A DNA stretch of 64,000 nucleotides from Pannonibacter carbonis (GCF_003012935.1 NZ_PUDR01000008.1:124001-188000); one strand, 5' to 3'; shown: positions 34,826-44,388, counted from the stretch's first letter. Program-made: numbers and translations. The notes: a model not told the origin generated them from the sequence alone.

Positions 34826-37800
34826 TTGAGCATCCGCAAGATACTTGTCGCCAACCGGTCAGAAATCGCAATTCGTGTATTCCGTGCGGCCAATGAGCTT
34901 GGCCTGAAAACCGTGGCCATCTTTGCGGAGCAGGATAAACTCGCCCTGCACAGATTTAAGGCAGACGAAGCCTATCAAGTAGGCAAAGGTCTCGGTCCCA
35001 TCGAGGCCTATCTGTCGATCGACGAAATTATCCGCGTTGCCAAGCTGTCCGGCGCCGATGCAATCCATCCCGGCTACGGCTTCCTGTCCGAAAGCCCGGA
35101 ATTCGCCGAGGCCTGTGCCCAGAACGGCATCATCTTCATCGGCCCGAAGCCGGACACCATGCGCCGGCTCGGCAACAAGGTGGCCGCGCGCAACCTCGCC
35201 ATCGAGGCTGGCGTGCCGGTGATGCCGGCGACCGATCCGCTGCCGGACGACATCGAAGAGATCAAGAAGCTCGCCGCCGGCATCGGTTATCCGGTGATGC
35301 TGAAGGCATCCTGGGGCGGCGGCGGTCGCGGCATGCGCGTCATCCGTGACGAGGCGACGCTGGTGCGCGAAGTCGTTGCCGCCAAGCGTGAGGCCAAGGC
35401 CGCCTTCGGCAAGGACGAGATCTATCTGGAAAAGCTGGTCCAGCGCGCCCGTCACGTCGAGGTGCAGATCCTGGGCGATAGCCACGGCAACCTCGTCCAC
35501 CTGTTCGAGCGTGACTGCTCGATCCAGCGGCGGCACCAGAAAGTGGTCGAGCGCGCGCCGGCGCCTTATCTCGCCGAAGACCGTCGCAAGGAACTGTGCG
35601 ACTACGGCCTGAAGATCGGCCGTGCGGTGGACTATTGCGGTGCGGGTACGGTCGAGTTCCTGATGGATGCCGACACGGGCGCGATCTACTTCATCGAAGT
35701 GAATCCGCGCGTGCAGGTCGAGCACACGGTGACCGAACAGGTGACCGGCATCGATATCGTGAAGGCACAGATCCGGATCGCCGGGGGGGCTGCTATTGGA
35801 ACCGAGGCCAGCGGCGTGCCGGTGCAGGCGGATGTGCGCCTCAACGGCCATGCCCTGCAGTGCCGCATCACCACGGAAGATCCGGAACAGAACTTCATCC
35901 CGGATTACGGCCGCATCACCGCCTATCGCGGCGCGACCGGTTTTGGCATCCGTCTGGACGGTGGCACCGCCTATTCCGGCGCGGTGATCACCCGTTTCTA
36001 TGATCCGCTGCTGGAAAAGGTCACCGCCTGGGCACCGAGTGCCGAGGAAGCCTGCCTGCGCATGGACCGCGCCTTGCGCGAGTTCCGCATCCGCGGCGTT
36101 GCCACCAACCTGGTGTTCCTGGAGAACATCATTGGTCACCCGGCCTTCCGCGCCAATGACTACACCACGCGCTTCATCGATGACACGCCGGAGCTGTTTG
36201 CCCAGGTCAAGCGGCAGGACCGCGCCACCAAGCTCCTGACCTACATCGCCGATGTGTCGGTGAACGGCCATCCGGAAACACGCGGCCGGCCGCGTCCGGG
36301 CAAGGATGTTGCCGATCCGGTGGTGCCGGACTTCGGCAGCGTCAAGCCTGAGGGCACACGGCAGCTGCTGGAACAGCTGGGCCCGAAGGGCTTTGCCGCC
36401 TGGATGAAGGCGCAGCCGCAGGTGCTGGTGACGGATACGACGATGCGCGACGGCCATCAGTCGCTGCTGGCCACCCGCATGCGCACCCACGACATCGTTG
36501 CCATCACGGATGCCTATGCCACCGGCCTGCCGCAGCTGTTCTCGCTGGAGTGCTGGGGCGGGGCGACCTTTGACGTGGCCATCCGCTTCCTGACGGAAGA
36601 TCCGTGGGAGCGCCTGCGTCTCATCCGCCAGAAGGCGCCGAACATCCTGCTGCAGATGCTGCTGCGCGGCTCCAACGGCGTCGGCTACACCAATTATCCC
36701 GACAACGTGGTGCGCTTCTTCGTGCATCAGGCGGCCAGCGCCGGTGTCGATGTGTTCCGTGTGTTCGACTGCCTGAACTGGGTGGAGAACATGCGTGTTT
36801 CCATCGATGCGGTGCTGGAGACCGACAAGCTCTGCGAAGGTGCGCTGTGCTACACCGGTGACCTCCTGGACAGCGCGCGGCCGAAGTATGACCTGAAGTA
36901 CTACGTCAATCTGGCGAAGGACCTCGAGAAGGCCGGCGCGCACATCCTCGGCGTGAAGGACATGGCGGGCCTCCTGAAGCCGGCCGCCGCGCGGGTGCTG
37001 TTCAAGGCCCTGAAGGAAGAAGTTGGCCTGCCGATCCACTTCCACACCCACGACACCTCGGGCATCGCGGCGGCCACTGTTCTGGCGGCGGTCGAGGCCG
37101 GCGTCGATGCGGTCGACGGGGCGATGGATGCCTTCTCCGGCAACACGTCGCAGCCGTGCCTCGGCTCCATCGTCGAGGCGCTGAAGGGCTCGGACCGCGA
37201 TCCCGGCCTTTCGGCCGAAGCGATCCGCCGCATCTCGTTCTACTGGGAAGCCGTGCGCAACCAGTATGCGGCCTTCGAGAGCGACCTGAAGGGCCCGGCG
37301 TCGGAAGTCTACCTGCATGAAATGCCTGGCGGACAGTTCACCAACCTGAAGGAACAGGCCCGCTCGCTCGGCCTCGAGACCCGCTGGCACGAGGTGGCGC
37401 AGGCCTATGCCGACGCCAACATGATGTTCGGCGACATCGTCAAGGTGACGCCGTCGTCCAAGGTGGTCGGTGACATGGCGCTGATGATGGTCAGCCAGGG
37501 CTTGACCGTTGCCGATGTCGAAAATCCGGACAAGGACGTGGCTTTCCCGGATTCCGTGGTGCAGATGCTGCGCGGCGATCTTGGTCAGCCGCCTGCCGGC
37601 TGGCCGCAGGCACTGCAGGCCAAGGTGCTGAAGGGCGATGCCCCGATCACCGCGCGACCGGGCTCGCTGCTCAAGACGGAAGACCTGGAAGCACGGCGCA
37701 AGGAAGCGGCCGAGAAGACCGGCATGGACATCGACGACCACGCACTGGCGTCCTACCTCATGTATCCGAAGGTCTTCACCGACTTCGCCAAGGCACAGAG

Positions 37801-38269
37801 CCAGTATGGCCCGACCTCGGTGCTGCCGACGCCGGCCTATTTCTACGGGCTGGAAGCGGGCGACGAACTGTTCATCGAGCTGGAGCCGGGCAAGACCCTC
37901 GTGGTCCGCTGCCAGGCGTTTGGCGAGACCGACGAGCAGGGCGAGAAGAAGGTGTTCTTCGAGCTGAACGGCCAGCCGCGCATCGTCAAGGTGCCGGATC
38001 GCGCCCATGGTGCCGCTGGCGCCGCCCTGCGCCGAAAGGCGGAAGTTGGCAACGAGGCGCATGTGGGCGCGCCGATGCCGGGCGTCGTGTCGACCGTTGC
38101 CATTGCCGCTGGTCAGGCGGTCAAGGCCGGCGATGTGCTGCTGTCGATCGAGGCCATGAAGATGGAAACCGCCCTGCATGCGGAGCGCGATGGCACCATT
38201 TCGGAAGTGCTGGTGACGCCGGGCAGCCAGATTGACGCCAAGGACCTGCTGGTCGTCTACAAGGCGTGA
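34826..38269 (+). CDS. pyc: pyruvate carboxylase
   Basis: A 1147-residue multidomain enzyme that carboxylates pyruvate to oxaloacetate, filling the TCA cycle. Domains: biotin carboxylase (about 1-455, with GWGGGGRGMRVI-type ATP loop ASWGGGGRGMRVIRD and EVNPRVQVEHTVTEQVTG), carboxyltransferase (about 530-800, VTDTTMRDGHQSLLATRMRT and a metal-binding HTHDTSG), PYC_OADA allosteric region, and a biotin carrier with K1112 in EAMKMET. The start is TTG at 34826, preceded by a strong GGGAGGG at 7 nt; no ATG fits. Full-length for the family. Monocistronic; followed by a terminator interrupted by a repeat. Confidence 0.97.
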   Translation: MSIRKILVANRSEIAIRVFRAANELGLKTVAIFAEQDKLALHRFKADEAYQVGKGLGPIEAYLSIDEIIRVAKLSGADAIHPGYGFLSESPEFAEACAQNGIIFIGPKPDTMRRLGNKVAARNLAIEAGVPVMPATDPLPDDIEEIKKLAAGIGYPVMLKASWGGGGRGMRVIRDEATLVREVVAAKREAKAAFGKDEIYLEKLVQRARHVEVQILGDSHGNLVHLFERDCSIQRRHQKVVERAPAPYLAEDRRKELCDYGLKIGRAVDYCGAGTVEFLMDADTGAIYFIEVNPRVQVEHTVTEQVTGIDIVKAQIRIAGGAAIGTEASGVPVQADVRLNGHALQCRITTEDPEQNFIPDYGRITAYRGATGFGIRLDGGTAYSGAVITRFYDPLLEKVTAWAPSAEEACLRMDRALREFRIRGVATNLVFLENIIGHPAFRANDYTTRFIDDTPELFAQVKRQDRATKLLTYIADVSVNGHPETRGRPRPGKDVADPVVPDFGSVKPEGTRQLLEQLGPKGFAAWMKAQPQVLVTDTTMRDGHQSLLATRMRTHDIVAITDAYATGLPQLFSLECWGGATFDVAIRFLTEDPWERLRLIRQKAPNILLQMLLRGSNGVGYTNYPDNVVRFFVHQAASAGVDVFRVFDCLNWVENMRVSIDAVLETDKLCEGALCYTGDLLDSARPKYDLKYYVNLAKDLEKAGAHILGVKDMAGLLKPAAARVLFKALKEEVGLPIHFHTHDTSGIAAATVLAAVEAGVDAVDGAMDAFSGNTSQPCLGSIVEALKGSDRDPGLSAEAIRRISFYWEAVRNQYAAFESDLKGPASEVYLHEMPGGQFTNLKEQARSLGLETRWHEVAQAYADANMMFGDIVKVTPSSKVVGDMALMMVSQGLTVADVENPDKDVAFPDSVVQMLRGDLGQPPAGWPQALQAKVLKGDAPITARPGSLLKTEDLEARRKEAAEKTGMDIDDHALASYLMYPKVFTDFAKAQSQYGPTSVLPTPAYFYGLEAGDELFIELEPGKTLVVRCQAFGETDEQGEKKVFFELNGQPRIVKVPDRAHGAAGAALRRKAEVGNEAHVGAPMPGVVSTVAIAAGQAVKAGDVLLSIEAMKMETALHAERDGTISEVLVTPGSQIDAKDLLVVYKA

Positions 38270-38343
38270 GTCTGGATGTAATTCTGGTCTGACCGGAACA
38301 AGACGACAGGGGAGGCCGGTGGGCTGGCCTCCCCTCAGACTAC

Positions 38344-38510
38344 TGACAAACCCTCTATGGTCATCCCGGACGCAGCGAAGCGGAGATCCGGGACCGGAGA
38401 GCCAAAGTCTCTTCGGGATGAACTCATTGAAACATTGAGGCCTCGACTCTCCGGTCCCGGCTCGGCGCTACGCTTGGCCGGGATGACTTCGGTGAGGTAG
38501 AGGTTTGTCA
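38344..38510. repeat. TGACAAACC-ended palindromic repeat inserted at pyc terminator
   Basis: A 167-bp element bounded by TGACAAACC and GGTTTGTCA. Inside, GTCATCCCGGACGCAGCGAA and GGGACCGGAGAGCC on the left are matched by GGCTCTCC-like ACTCTCCGGTCCCGG and GGCCGGGATGAC on the right. Sixteen identical bases, CAGGGGAGGCCGGTGG, flank it at 38307-38322 and 38518-38533; both copies form hairpins (left one GGGGAGGCC/GGCCTCCCC), but only the right has a T-run. Confidence 0.85.
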
Positions 38511-38519
38511 TCAACCTCA

Positions 38520-38546
38520 GGGGAGGCCGGTGGTCTCCCCTTTTTT
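38520..38546 (+). terminator. Rho-independent terminator of pyc
   Basis: GGGGAG..CC pairs with GG..CTCCCC and is followed by TTTTTT. A second hairpin made of the same sequence, without T-run, lies 210 bp closer to pyc (38309-38334). Confidence 0.85.
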
Positions 38547-38687
38547 GTTGGCTCTGCTTCAGTTTTGCAGCGCTCGTGTAGTCATCGCGGGTCTCGCGCT
38601 GCGCTTCGCCCGGGGTAACCGAGGAGGATGTGGCGGAGTATGGAGGCATGTGAATCAGATGGCCGGACTGCCCTGAGACTGCTACAG

Positions 38688-38786
38688 CTCCCCGCCTTGT
38701 ACGGGGATCTTTTTGGCTACTCCCGGGCTTTCGCGACGCTCTGCTGCTGGTTCGGTGCTGTGTGGATCCCCGCACAATGCGGGGAT
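38688..38786. repeat. pair of inverted CCCCGC...CGGGGAT palindromes
   Basis: CTCCCCGCCTTGTACGGGG (38688) and ATCCCCGCACAATGCGGGG (38766) are each hairpins and together form an imperfect inverted repeat about 100 bp long, BIME-like. The first hairpin is followed by CTTTTTG and might act as a terminator. The rest of 38547-38914 shows no gene. Confidence 0.6.
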
Positions 38787-38914
38787 GTCCGCCGAGTGTG
38801 GCGTGGAGCCGAACCTGCAGGGGCGGTCTGCACGGACGTGACCGGGTGGAACCGCAAGGTTGAACATTGCCCTGTCCCAGCGCTGCCGGGACAGCGCGGC
38901 TTGAGGCGTCGTCG

Positions 38915-39676
38915 ATGGAATTCTCCTACGAAATTCTCGCCATCCTGTTTGCTGTCGCACTGCTGGCCGGATGGGTGGATGCCATCGCCGGAGGTGGGGG
39001 GCTGTTGACCATTCCCGCGCTTTTGCTGGTTGGCGTGCCGCCGGCAACTGCGCTGGCGACCAACAAGTTGCAGGGCAGCTTCGGCGCAATGACGGCAGCG
39101 GTCTATTTCATCCGGCGCAAGATGGTGTCGGTGCGCGCAAACCTCTTGCCGATTGCCGCGATTGCCATTGGTTCGATGTTTGGCGGCTGGGTGCTGCAAC
39201 AGATCAACGCGGACATTCTCGTCCTGTTCATTCCAGTGCTGCTCGTTTCGATCGGCCTCTATTTCCTGTTCTTTGCCCGCAATCTTGATGAGGAACGGGA
39301 GCCGAAGATCAGTGAAACCCGATATGCAACGACGGCGGCGCCGCTGCTCGGCTTTTATGACGGGTTTTTCGGGCCGGGTACGGGATCGTTCATGGCGACG
39401 TCGCTGGTCATCTTGCGCGGCATGCCGATCCGTGTTGCAACGGCCCATGCCAAGCTGTTCAACGTCACCAGCAATCTGGCAGCGCTCGCCTATTTCGTGC
39501 TGTTCGGGAACATTGCCTGGATCGCCGGTGGCGTCATGATCCTCGGCCAGATCGGCGGGGCCTATCTCGGCGCGCATTTTGCCTTCAAGGGCGGCGCGAA
39601 GATCATCCGGCCGATCACCGTGATCATGTGCTTTGCCATGAGCATCCGGGTGCTGATCCGGATGTGGCCAGCCTGA
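38915..39676 (+). CDS. TSUP (TauE/SafE) family permease
   Basis: A 253-residue inner membrane protein with eight or so helices. The first half has GWVDAIAGGGGLLTIPALLLVG with ATNKLQGSFG, the second repeats it as GFYDGFFGPGTGSFMATSLVIL with THAKLFNVTSN-like ATAHAKLFNVTSNLAAL; these duplicated motifs define COG0730. Substrate unknown (sulfur oxyanions or organosulfonates in studied members). ATG 38915 is used because the upstream frame is GC-rich filler. It is convergent with the glutamine amidotransferase gene, 23 bp away. Confidence 0.87.
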   Translation: MEFSYEILAILFAVALLAGWVDAIAGGGGLLTIPALLLVGVPPATALATNKLQGSFGAMTAAVYFIRRKMVSVRANLLPIAAIAIGSMFGGWVLQQINADILVLFIPVLLVSIGLYFLFFARNLDEEREPKISETRYATTAAPLLGFYDGFFGPGTGSFMATSLVILRGMPIRVATAHAKLFNVTSNLAALAYFVLFGNIAWIAGGVMILGQIGGAYLGAHFAFKGGAKIIRPITVIMCFAMSIRVLIRMWPA

Positions 39677-39699
39677 GGCTTGCCTGAAAGGCGGACCCG

Positions 39700-40401
39700 T
39701 CAGGCCTTGTCGGCCCGGCCGATCCACAAGTCCAGGAAATCGTCCAGCCATTTGCGCACGGCGCCATCGAAGACGAAACGGCCGGCGAAATGGTCCTGGC
39801 GGCCCTGTGCGCCGGGCTGCGCCATGCGCGGCGCACCCTTCGTGGTCCAGCGCACCATCATGGCGTGAGTCAGTTCGGGATGAAACTGGATGCCATAGGC
39901 TCGCGGACCGACGCGGATGGCCTGGTTGGGATAGGTGTCGCCCGTTGCCAGCAGATCTGCACCGCGCGGCAGGTCAAAGCCCTCGTTGTGCCATTGATAG
40001 ACCTTGCCGGGCCAGGACATCAGCGACTTGCCTGTCTCGGTCGGGTGCAGCGGATAGTAGCCGATTTCCACCTCCTCGCGGGGGTGCGCGGCGACCTTGC
40101 CACCGAGATGGCGGACCATCATTTGCGCGCCAAGGCAGATGCCGAGAAATGGCTTCTGCTCTTTCAGTGGAACGCCGATCCAGTCGATTTCCCGGCTGAT
40201 GTAGGCGTCCGGGTCGTTGGCGCTCATTGGGCCGCCGAACACCACGGCACCGGCATGGTGCTGCATGTCGGCCGGCAAGGGATCGCCGAAGCGCGGGCGG
40301 CGGATGTCGAGGCTGAACCCGCGCCGGACAAGTTCCTGGCCGACACGTCCCGGTGTCGACGTTTCCTGGTGCAGGACAATCAATACGCGCTTGTCTGTCA
40401 T
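39700..40401 (-). CDS. class I glutamine amidotransferase-like protein
   Basis: A 233-residue cytosolic protein of the GMP synthase-like GATase1 group. Catalytic cysteine is in FLGICLGAQMM, with the oxyanion glycine region VVFGGPMSAND and the His-Glu of YGIQFHPELTHAMM completing the triad. There is no synthetase domain, so it may hydrolyse gamma-glutamyl compounds or serve a separate synthase. It starts about 50 bp downstream of the TerB-like gene on the same strand. Confidence 0.87.
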   Translation of the reverse strand: MTDKRVLIVLHQETSTPGRVGQELVRRGFSLDIRRPRFGDPLPADMQHHAGAVVFGGPMSANDPDAYISREIDWIGVPLKEQKPFLGICLGAQMMVRHLGGKVAAHPREEVEIGYYPLHPTETGKSLMSWPGKVYQWHNEGFDLPRGADLLATGDTYPNQAIRVGPRAYGIQFHPELTHAMMVRWTTKGAPRMAQPGAQGRQDHFAGRFVFDGAVRKWLDDFLDLWIGRADKA

Positions 40402-40452
40402 GTCTGGCCGCTGGAACGGCTGATCCGACTGGGGTCCCTGTGGGGGCGTGGA

Positions 40453-40941
40453 TCAGCTGTTGCTGGTGTCGGTTGCGTCGGTGTGATCCTGCTCCCGGGC
40501 GACCTTCTGGCGCAAGGCAATCCGGTCACGCGACGAGACGCCCAGCAGTTCTGCCACACGCCAGACCGTGTTGTCCTCGAACTCGTGCACATGGCCGTCA
40601 GCGTAGGCGATCTGCCACATCATCTCGATGATGGCATGGCGTTCAGTCTCATCCGTCTTGCGCTTGAGGATCGAGGTGAAGCCGTAGAGATCGACTGCCT
40701 CGTTGTCCCGATCCGTCGCGAGCTTGATCAGCTCCTCGGTGTCCTCGTCGGTCAGCTCGTAATGCTGCTTCAAGATGTTGGTCAGCTTCGTCTGCTCGGC
40801 CGGATCCATATCGCCGTCGACACTGATGACGTGGATCAGCAACGCGGCAACGGCGAGGCGCTGGTCGTCGTCGGCAAAGGTGAGCGCTTCGGTTTCTCCG
40901 AAGGTGACTTCCCTGATGAAGCGCTTGATCGATGAGAGCAT
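40453..40941 (-). CDS. TerB-like (tellurite resistance protein B family) protein
   Basis: A 162-residue helical cytosolic protein with a TerB-like fold: LAVAALLIHVISVDGDMDPAEQ followed by a second half ERHAIIEMMWQIAYADGHVHEFEDN, the two acidic metal-binding type motifs (D-x-D-x-D and A-D-G-H-V-H-x-x-E). Such proteins are common in alphaproteobacteria; their role is unproven and tellurite resistance should not be assumed. ATG 40941 fits the family start (MLSSIKRFI); the frame continues 27 codons upstream without homology. Confidence 0.85.
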   Translation of the reverse strand: MLSSIKRFIREVTFGETEALTFADDDQRLAVAALLIHVISVDGDMDPAEQTKLTNILKQHYELTDEDTEELIKLATDRDNEAVDLYGFTSILKRKTDETERHAIIEMMWQIAYADGHVHEFEDNTVWRVAELLGVSSRDRIALRQKVAREQDHTDATDTSNS

Positions 40942-41111
40942 TCGTTCCGTCCGTCCTTGAAAACCAACTCTGTTGCCGCCGGAATCCGGGTAAATGGCCT
41001 TCAGGGTTGCAGCATAAGGCATAATCCTTACGGAGCCTTTTTATATGGCGCTTTGGAGGCAGTTTGCGAATGACTTGCGGCACTTAGGACACAGTGCAAG
41101 ATCAGAGGTCC

Positions 41112-41130
41112 GTTTAGATGTATTCTAAAC
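41112..41130. promoter_or_regulatory. Irr box / iron control element
   Basis: GTTTAGATGTATTCTAAAC: a perfect 7-bp inverted repeat with a 5-nt centre that matches the rhizobial ICE motif (TTTAGAA-N3-TTCTAAA type) bound by the heme-responsive regulator Irr. It lies 142 bp upstream of the imelysin start, in a promoter region otherwise without a gene (40942-41272). Confidence 0.7.
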
Positions 41131-41272
41131 TATTGATTTTTCGACCCTATTAACTTGACACTGCGTCTCAGGAATTGTTTGGATCCCGCACCAGGTTCCG
41201 GCATTCGGCCTCTGCGGCAGTGTGCCTTGCGGAGGTTGACCGGAGCTGTTCCCTTCAAATGGAGATCAATCC

Positions 41273-42535
41273 ATGTTCCGCTCGCTTCGCCTCGCCCTCG
41301 TTGCGGCCACTGCGTTGAGTGCTTTCCCGGCCGTTGCCAAGGACGTAGCTCCTGCCGATGTGCTTGCGACCTATCAGGATGTCGCTGCTGCTGCCTACGC
41401 GGACTCCCTTGCCGGTGCCAAGGCGCTGAAGGTGGCGGTTGATGCCCTTGTCGCCAAGCCGTCGGACGAGACGCTGGCCGCCGCCCGCAAGGCCTGGATC
41501 GCGGCGCGCAACCCTTACCAGCAGACGGAGGCGTACCGGTTCGGCAACGCCATCGTCGATGACTGGGAAGGCAAGGTGAATGCCTGGCCGCTGGACGAAG
41601 GCCTGATCGACTACGTCGATACCGCGTCCTATGGCGACAGTTCGGAAGAGAACGCTTTCTTTGTTGCCAATGTGATCGCCAATCCGACCCTGAAGGTTGG
41701 CGGTGTCGAGATCGACGCCAGGGAGATCACCCCGGCGTTGCTTGCCGAGAAGCTGCAGGAGGCCGGCGAGGTCGAGGCGAATGTGGCCACCGGCTATCAC
41801 GCCATCGAGTTCCTGCTCTGGGGCCAGGACCTGAACGGCACCAAGGCCGGTGCCGGCAATCGCCCGGCCACGGACTTCGATATTGCCAAATGCACGGGCG
41901 GAAATTGTGAGCGCCGGATCGCCTATCTGAAAGCGGCGACGGATCTGCTGATTTCCGATCTGGAGGAAATGGCCAAGGCATGGGCGCCCGGCGGCGCAGC
42001 CCGGATGGAACTGAAGGCGAAGGGTGAGGCTGGCGGTCTGGCGACGATCCTGACTGGAATGGGATCGCTGTCCTATGGCGAACTGGCCGGTGAGCGCATG
42101 AAGCTCGGCCTGATGCTGAACGACCCGGAAGAGGAGCATGACTGCTTCTCCGACAACACCCACATGTCGCACTACAATGACGTCATCGGCATCCGGAACG
42201 TCTACTTCGGCACTTACGGCGGCAAGGTTGTCGGTGCGTCGCTGGCGGATTTGGTCAAGGCAAAAGACCCGAAGCTGGCCGAGGAGATGCAGGCTAAGCT
42301 GGACAAGACGCTGGCTGCCTTCGAAGCCTTGAAGACGCGGGCGGAAACGGTCGAGGCCTATGACCAGATGATCGGTGAAGGCAACAAGGACGGCAATGCC
42401 GTGGTGCAGGCTGCAATTGACGCGCTGGTGGACCAGACAAAGTCGATCGAACGCGTGGTTGCGACACTTGGTCTGGAAGCGATTGCGTTTGAAGGCTCCG
42501 ACAGCCTCGACAATCCGACGGCAGTGTTCCAGTAA
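41273..42535 (+). CDS. imelysin-family iron-regulated protein
   Basis: A 420-residue exported protein (Sec signal peptide, cleavage after AFPAVA). The imelysin (peptidase M75-like) domain carries GYHAIEFLLWGQD, the GxHxxE metal-site motif, and a second half with HDCFSDNTHMSHYNDVIGIRN, similar to IrpA of cyanobacteria. These proteins act in periplasmic iron acquisition; proteolysis is doubted. It is the first gene behind the Irr box, with GGAG eight nt from ATG. Three functionally linked genes follow on the same strand. Confidence 0.92.
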   Translation: MFRSLRLALVAATALSAFPAVAKDVAPADVLATYQDVAAAAYADSLAGAKALKVAVDALVAKPSDETLAAARKAWIAARNPYQQTEAYRFGNAIVDDWEGKVNAWPLDEGLIDYVDTASYGDSSEENAFFVANVIANPTLKVGGVEIDAREITPALLAEKLQEAGEVEANVATGYHAIEFLLWGQDLNGTKAGAGNRPATDFDIAKCTGGNCERRIAYLKAATDLLISDLEEMAKAWAPGGAARMELKAKGEAGGLATILTGMGSLSYGELAGERMKLGLMLNDPEEEHDCFSDNTHMSHYNDVIGIRNVYFGTYGGKVVGASLADLVKAKDPKLAEEMQAKLDKTLAAFEALKTRAETVEAYDQMIGEGNKDGNAVVQAAIDALVDQTKSIERVVATLGLEAIAFEGSDSLDNPTAVFQ

Positions 42536-42740
42536 ATCACTGTGAAATTTCCGGGCGGCGGACGGCCGCCCGGGATGCTGCCGGTGGTGAGAGGGATCCC
42601 GGCTGGCCACGGATGCGACCGGGGTGGTCCTGAAAATGACACATGATGTTCTGGGTGGGCTTGCTGCGCGGCATTCGTCAACGTGGACGAATGGCAGCAG
42701 TTCCGTGGGGTTCGGCGCAACACCTTGCTTTTTTGGGGAG

Positions 42741-42876
42741 GAGCCCCCCACCCCCAGCCCCTCCCCACGAGGGGGAGGGGAGCTGAGGGGCTCTCGCCCG
42801 GATCGTCTCCGAGATTTGTCGCAGGGCCTGTCTGCCCCCCTCCCCCTCGTGGGGAGGGGTTGGGGGTGGGGGGCTC
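42741..42876. repeat. GC-rich inverted-repeat element, copy 1
   Basis: A 136-bp element with ends GAGCCCCCCACCCCCAGCC and the inverted GGGGGTGGGGGGCTC, each followed inward by CCCCTCCCCACGAGGGGGAG-type hairpins. It ends 11 bp before the di-heme oxidoreductase start codon and is read through by the open frame of that gene. Related copies lie at 57.6 and 61.4 kb. Between 42536 and 42740 nothing else is apparent. Confidence 0.85.
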
Positions 42877-42887
42877 GGGCGATCAAG

Positions 42888-44387
42888 ATGACCGCAGGCC
42901 TCGCCGCGGCGTGCCTGTTGGCCCTCCCGGCTTATGCCCAGGACCTGTCCCACCGCACCGACCTGACGGAAGCGGACCGGGCGCGGGTTGGCGAGATCCT
43001 GAAAGCGCCGGAGGATTTCTCCAGGGCTGAAGCATTCGAGGCCATGAGCGCCGGGGCGGCGACGTCGAAGAAGCGCATCAACCGCGACTCCTTCTCGCAT
43101 CCGACGGCCAATCTGAGTTTCGAAGAGCAGCAGACGTTCCGGATCGGCAACGGTATCTTCCGCAAGCTCTGGGTGGCAGCGCCCTCGTCAACACAGGCCT
43201 CCGACGGGCTGGGGCCGCTCTACAACGCCCGTTCCTGTCAGGGGTGCCACCTGAAGGATGGCCGGGGCCAGCCGCCTCTGCCGGGTGACGAGGCCGTGTC
43301 CTTGTTCTTGCGGCTCTCCGTGCCGCCGCGCACCGACGCCGAGCGGGAGGCGCTGGCTGCGCGCAAGATCCAGTCTGTGCCGGAGCCAACCTATGGCGGC
43401 CAGTTCCAGACCTTTGCCGTGACCGGTCTGCCTGGCGAAGGCCGGATGTCGATCACGCATGAAGACATCCCGGTGACGCTGACCGGCGGCGAGGTCGTGA
43501 CGCTGCAGAAGCCGGTCTATGCCGCCGTTGATCTCAACTATGGCCCGATGCAGCCGGACACGATGATCTCGCCGCGCGTGGCGCCGCCGATGATCGGTCT
43601 GGGGCTCTTGGAGGCGATCCATCCAGGCGATATCCTGGCAAAAGCCGACCCGGAGGACCGGGATGGCGACGGGATATCCGGCCGGCCGAACCTGGTGCTT
43701 GATCCAAAGACCGGAGAGACGGTGCTTGGCCGGTTTGGCTGGAAGGCGACGACGCCCAATGTCCGCGTCCAGAGTGCCGGAGCGTTTTCCGGCGACATCG
43801 GCATTTCAACGCCGGATCATCCCGATCCACATGGCGATTGCACGACCGCGCAGACCGCCTGCCGCGCCCAGCCGACCGGCGAACAGGAGCGGCTGGGGCT
43901 GACGGAAGCGCCCGATCCGGTGATGGATCTGGTGACCTTCTACTCGGAAAACCTGGCGGTGCCGGCGCGGCGCAAGGTGGATGACCCGCAAGTGCTGCGC
44001 GGCAAGGCGCTGTTCAGCACGCTGGGCTGTGCCTCCTGCCATACGCCGAAATATGTCACCTCGCGCGAGGCGGCCAATCCGGCGCACCGGTTCCAGCTGA
44101 TCTGGCCCTACACCGACCTGTTGCTGCATGACATGGGCGCGGGACTGGCGGACAACCGGCCGGACGGGGACGCGGATGGCCGGGAATGGAAGACGCCGCC
44201 ACTGTGGGGCATCGGCTTGACGGAAACGGTGAGCGGGCATACGCGTTTCCTCCATGACGGCCGCGCAAGGTCTCTACTGGAAGCCGTGCTGTGGCATGGC
44301 GGCGAGGCGCAGGCCGCGCGCGACGGCGTCGTTGCCCTTGCGCCCGATGACCGCGCGGCGCTGATCCGCTTCCTGGAGTCGCTGTAA
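42888..44387 (+). CDS. di-heme oxidoreductase family protein (thiol oxidoreductase-like)
   Basis: A 499-residue periplasmic c-type cytochrome-like protein (COG3488). Signal peptide MTAGLAAACLLALPAYAQ; two heme attachment sites, CQGCH in the first third and CASCH in the last third, as in MauG-like peroxidases. Partner of imelysin proteins in iron-regulated operons. ATG 42888 begins the signal peptide. The frame continues upstream through the GC-rich repeat, but that part would be PSPSPRGGG-type repeat translation. No good ribosome-binding site remains directly upstream, presumably displaced by the repeat. Confidence 0.88.
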   Translation: MTAGLAAACLLALPAYAQDLSHRTDLTEADRARVGEILKAPEDFSRAEAFEAMSAGAATSKKRINRDSFSHPTANLSFEEQQTFRIGNGIFRKLWVAAPSSTQASDGLGPLYNARSCQGCHLKDGRGQPPLPGDEAVSLFLRLSVPPRTDAEREALAARKIQSVPEPTYGGQFQTFAVTGLPGEGRMSITHEDIPVTLTGGEVVTLQKPVYAAVDLNYGPMQPDTMISPRVAPPMIGLGLLEAIHPGDILAKADPEDRDGDGISGRPNLVLDPKTGETVLGRFGWKATTPNVRVQSAGAFSGDIGISTPDHPDPHGDCTTAQTACRAQPTGEQERLGLTEAPDPVMDLVTFYSENLAVPARRKVDDPQVLRGKALFSTLGCASCHTPKYVTSREAANPAHRFQLIWPYTDLLLHDMGAGLADNRPDGDADGREWKTPPLWGIGLTETVSGHTRFLHDGRARSLLEAVLWHGGEAQAARDGVVALAPDDRAALIRFLESL

Positions 44388-44388
44388 C

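Noticed and set aside
34859-38179. A 1106-codon open frame on the minus strand opposite pyc
   Set aside because: It mirrors a recognised 1147-residue gene; the translation is His/Arg/Gly-rich and has no domain. Long antisense frames are expected in GC-rich genes.
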